Positions 62,306 through 64,000 of a stretch of 64,000 nucleotides of DNA are shown here, in pieces; within the stretch, counting starts at the first letter, position 1; each line of letters begins with the position of its first letter. The position numbers and the translations under genes were made by a program. The stretch comes from Plecoglossus altivelis. Taxonomy: Eukaryota > Chordata > Actinopteri > Osmeriformes > Plecoglossidae. The stretch is taken from assembly GCA_036571765.1 (NCBI GenBank), contig BROE01000020.1, forward strand, positions 10,877,461-10,941,460, in the 5' to 3' direction. The notes under the pieces were generated by a model. It saw only the letters and a list, made by a program, of their open reading frames with translations. It made no database searches and was not told the origin of the DNA.

Positions 62306-64000
62306 AGTGGTGTCATGTGTCCCTCTCTGAAGGGGCCTGAGAGACATCTTTGATCCATTTTTCTTTCGAAACCCCCAGCACCATCGTACCTCCTCCCTCT
62401 CCTATTCCTCCCCCTGCTACACCTGCCTTCTCTCCCCACCTCCCCCAGCCTTTCTGGGGCCTATGGGAGTTAGGCCTGGTTATAATGCCTCCCTTGTGCT
62501 GGCCTGCTGGCTCTGAAGCCTGAGAATAGAGTTGAAGCCTCTTCCCACTCGGTGACACCTGTTCAGGCATACCTGTATGCAAGACAATCCCTAAGAATGT
62601 CCCGCTGGGTTGTTCAGACTGCTCTAATGTCCCTCCCAGCCTTCCCCTAAGATCCACAGCCCTTGCTGTGGGAGTATTAGCTGATTGCAAACACAGACGC
62701 ATAAGTAGAGAAATACATTTTGATGTGGAATGTTTTTGGTCCCTAGTGACTGTGGCCAGTGCTACATGGGCTGGGATTGTGTGCAATGCTTGTTTGATCC
62801 TTCAATAAGAGGGAGAGATTGTGATGGAGTGAGAGTTAAGAGGGACGGAAGGAGGGGCAAGTTGGAGACTGTCTCCCCCAAGGATTCCTGTCAGGTTTAT
62901 AAATATCCCTAATCAATGTCTGGGCTGGTTCCACACCCAGCATTACTTGCTTTACGTGTTTAACTCGTGAACTTTTAGTGAAGCTTCACTTTTTAAAACT
63001 CAACTATTAAATTCTGAAAATATTTTTGGAGAACAAGGAGTCTTAGATGATTTGTATTTAGACTATGTAATGTGCTCTATCTAGGTCTGGAACTGTCTCT
63101 TCCTCCCTATCTCACTGTTTCTGTCTCTCTTCGTTTTTTAGCTCAGTGGTCTTACAGCTGAGGAACTGTTCATAGTTCAGTGTTATTTGAAATATATTTT
63201 CAGCATTTTTGTGCAAAAGTGCAAAATGCCATATTTAAAAACATTGAAAAGCATTCTTTTTCTTTGAGAATAACAAGGTTTCATAAAAACTTTATTATGT
63301 ATCTACTCTTCCAGGGTGTGCACCTAAAATAGAGTGAAAGGAAGAACAGAAAAGGGAGAGGCATTGGGGGCAAATCTCTGCAATAAAAATGATGTATGAG
63401 ATGTCAGTCAGTGATTGGTTCGATATATCACTCTCTTAGAGACAGTCACACGTATACGTTCACACACACACACATACACACACACACACACTGTCATCAC
63501 AAACTACACACTATAGTTATTGGATGAAATAAGTATAAATACAGCGAAGAATTCTTCCTTTAATGCACTTATCCCAGCTCTATGAGAATAACACCCAAAC
63601 GCATTCTCATAGACACACATACCACTGGAATATTCTACAGTAAGTGTAGCAGGGGGCAAAAGTGACTTCCTATACCTATAGTAACTATGATAACAAGGTG
63701 TGCATGGTCAAGTTGATTGATGGGTCTGTTGGTGTTTACTGATGCTTGTTGACAGAAAAGTAGTTCTCATTAAAGTTTTGGAGAATACCTTCCATTGCTA
63801 TCAAAGTATGATGGAGAGGTCCTATCCTGCCTAAATATAATTGTTTTGTACCTGATGTAATGTCAGGGGGGGGAAAAAAGACTGACTAGAAAGTCATTTA
63901 ACACAGCTTAAATTTTTGCTAAACTTCTACAAGATGGTTGAATGTCACGGTTAATGGGAATGTGTGTGCGTGTTTGTGTGCGCACACAAGCATGTGTGTG

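Larger units (their letters stand above)
46130..64000. other. upstream flank without a recognisable gene
   Basis: About 18 kb upstream of the epha8 start codon. It includes the unmapped promoter and 5' UTR (a CT-rich stretch follows at about 46150-46240), simple repeats, two LINE tails and a CpG-rich patch at 52590-53700. The longest reading frames (156 codons at 47841-48311 plus strand; 230 codons at 54169-54861 minus strand) have no family features. Confidence 0.7.

Overview
The window is vertebrate nuclear DNA, almost certainly from a teleost fish. It holds one confidently identifiable protein-coding gene: a complete coding set for an Eph receptor tyrosine kinase, EphA8 (epha8). The gene is on the minus strand, from its start codon at 46129 to its stop codon at 4113. 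Twenty coding exons splice into a 3,051-nt reading frame (1,016 residues) with every junction in phase. The fish assignment rests on exons that read as EphA8, tRNA-derived SINEs with a fish-type tail, LINE 3' tails of teleost type, and extremely dense (CA)n/(TG)n microsatellites. Cods are known for such microsatellite density, but it does not identify the species.

Layout by region. 1-2570 is non-coding flank downstream of the gene. 2571-4112 is the inferred 3' UTR, with an AATAAA signal on the minus strand at 2588-2593. 4113-12576 is a compact block holding SAM, kinase, juxtamembrane, transmembrane, both FN3 repeats and the cysteine-rich exon. 12577-23360 is a 10.8-kb intron full of minisatellites. 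23361-25071 carries the ligand-binding-domain sequence. 25072-33176 (8.1 kb) and 33242-46035 (12.8 kb) are the long 5' introns, with exon 2 between them. Exon 1 (signal peptide) is at 46036-46129. 46130-64000 is upstream non-coding DNA with no recognisable gene; it is mostly simple repeats, with a CpG-rich patch near 52.6-53.7 kb and one LINE tail at each end.

The most notable observation concerns the ligand-binding domain. The exon 3 that is a single exon of about 664 bp in the Eph genes I know is here cut into four exons of 54, 144, 150 and 316 bp, which sum to exactly 664. Three extra phase-0 introns (114, 434 and 499 bp) do the cutting, all at AG|G proto-splice sites. The 114-bp intron is flanked by a perfect 9-bp direct repeat containing both splice junctions and is open in frame. 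A motif in it recurs, inverted, in the 499-bp intron. This looks like lineage-specific intron gain and is the best candidate for something undescribed.

Other points: a Gly-rich insert of about 28 residues in FN3-1, a GC-AG intron after the transmembrane exon, a minisatellite that has copied a 5' splice site, UG-repeat 3' splice sites, and several intronic blocks dense in SOX/POU/homeodomain/TALE-type sites. I found no second protein-coding gene, CRISPR array, operon or intact transposon.
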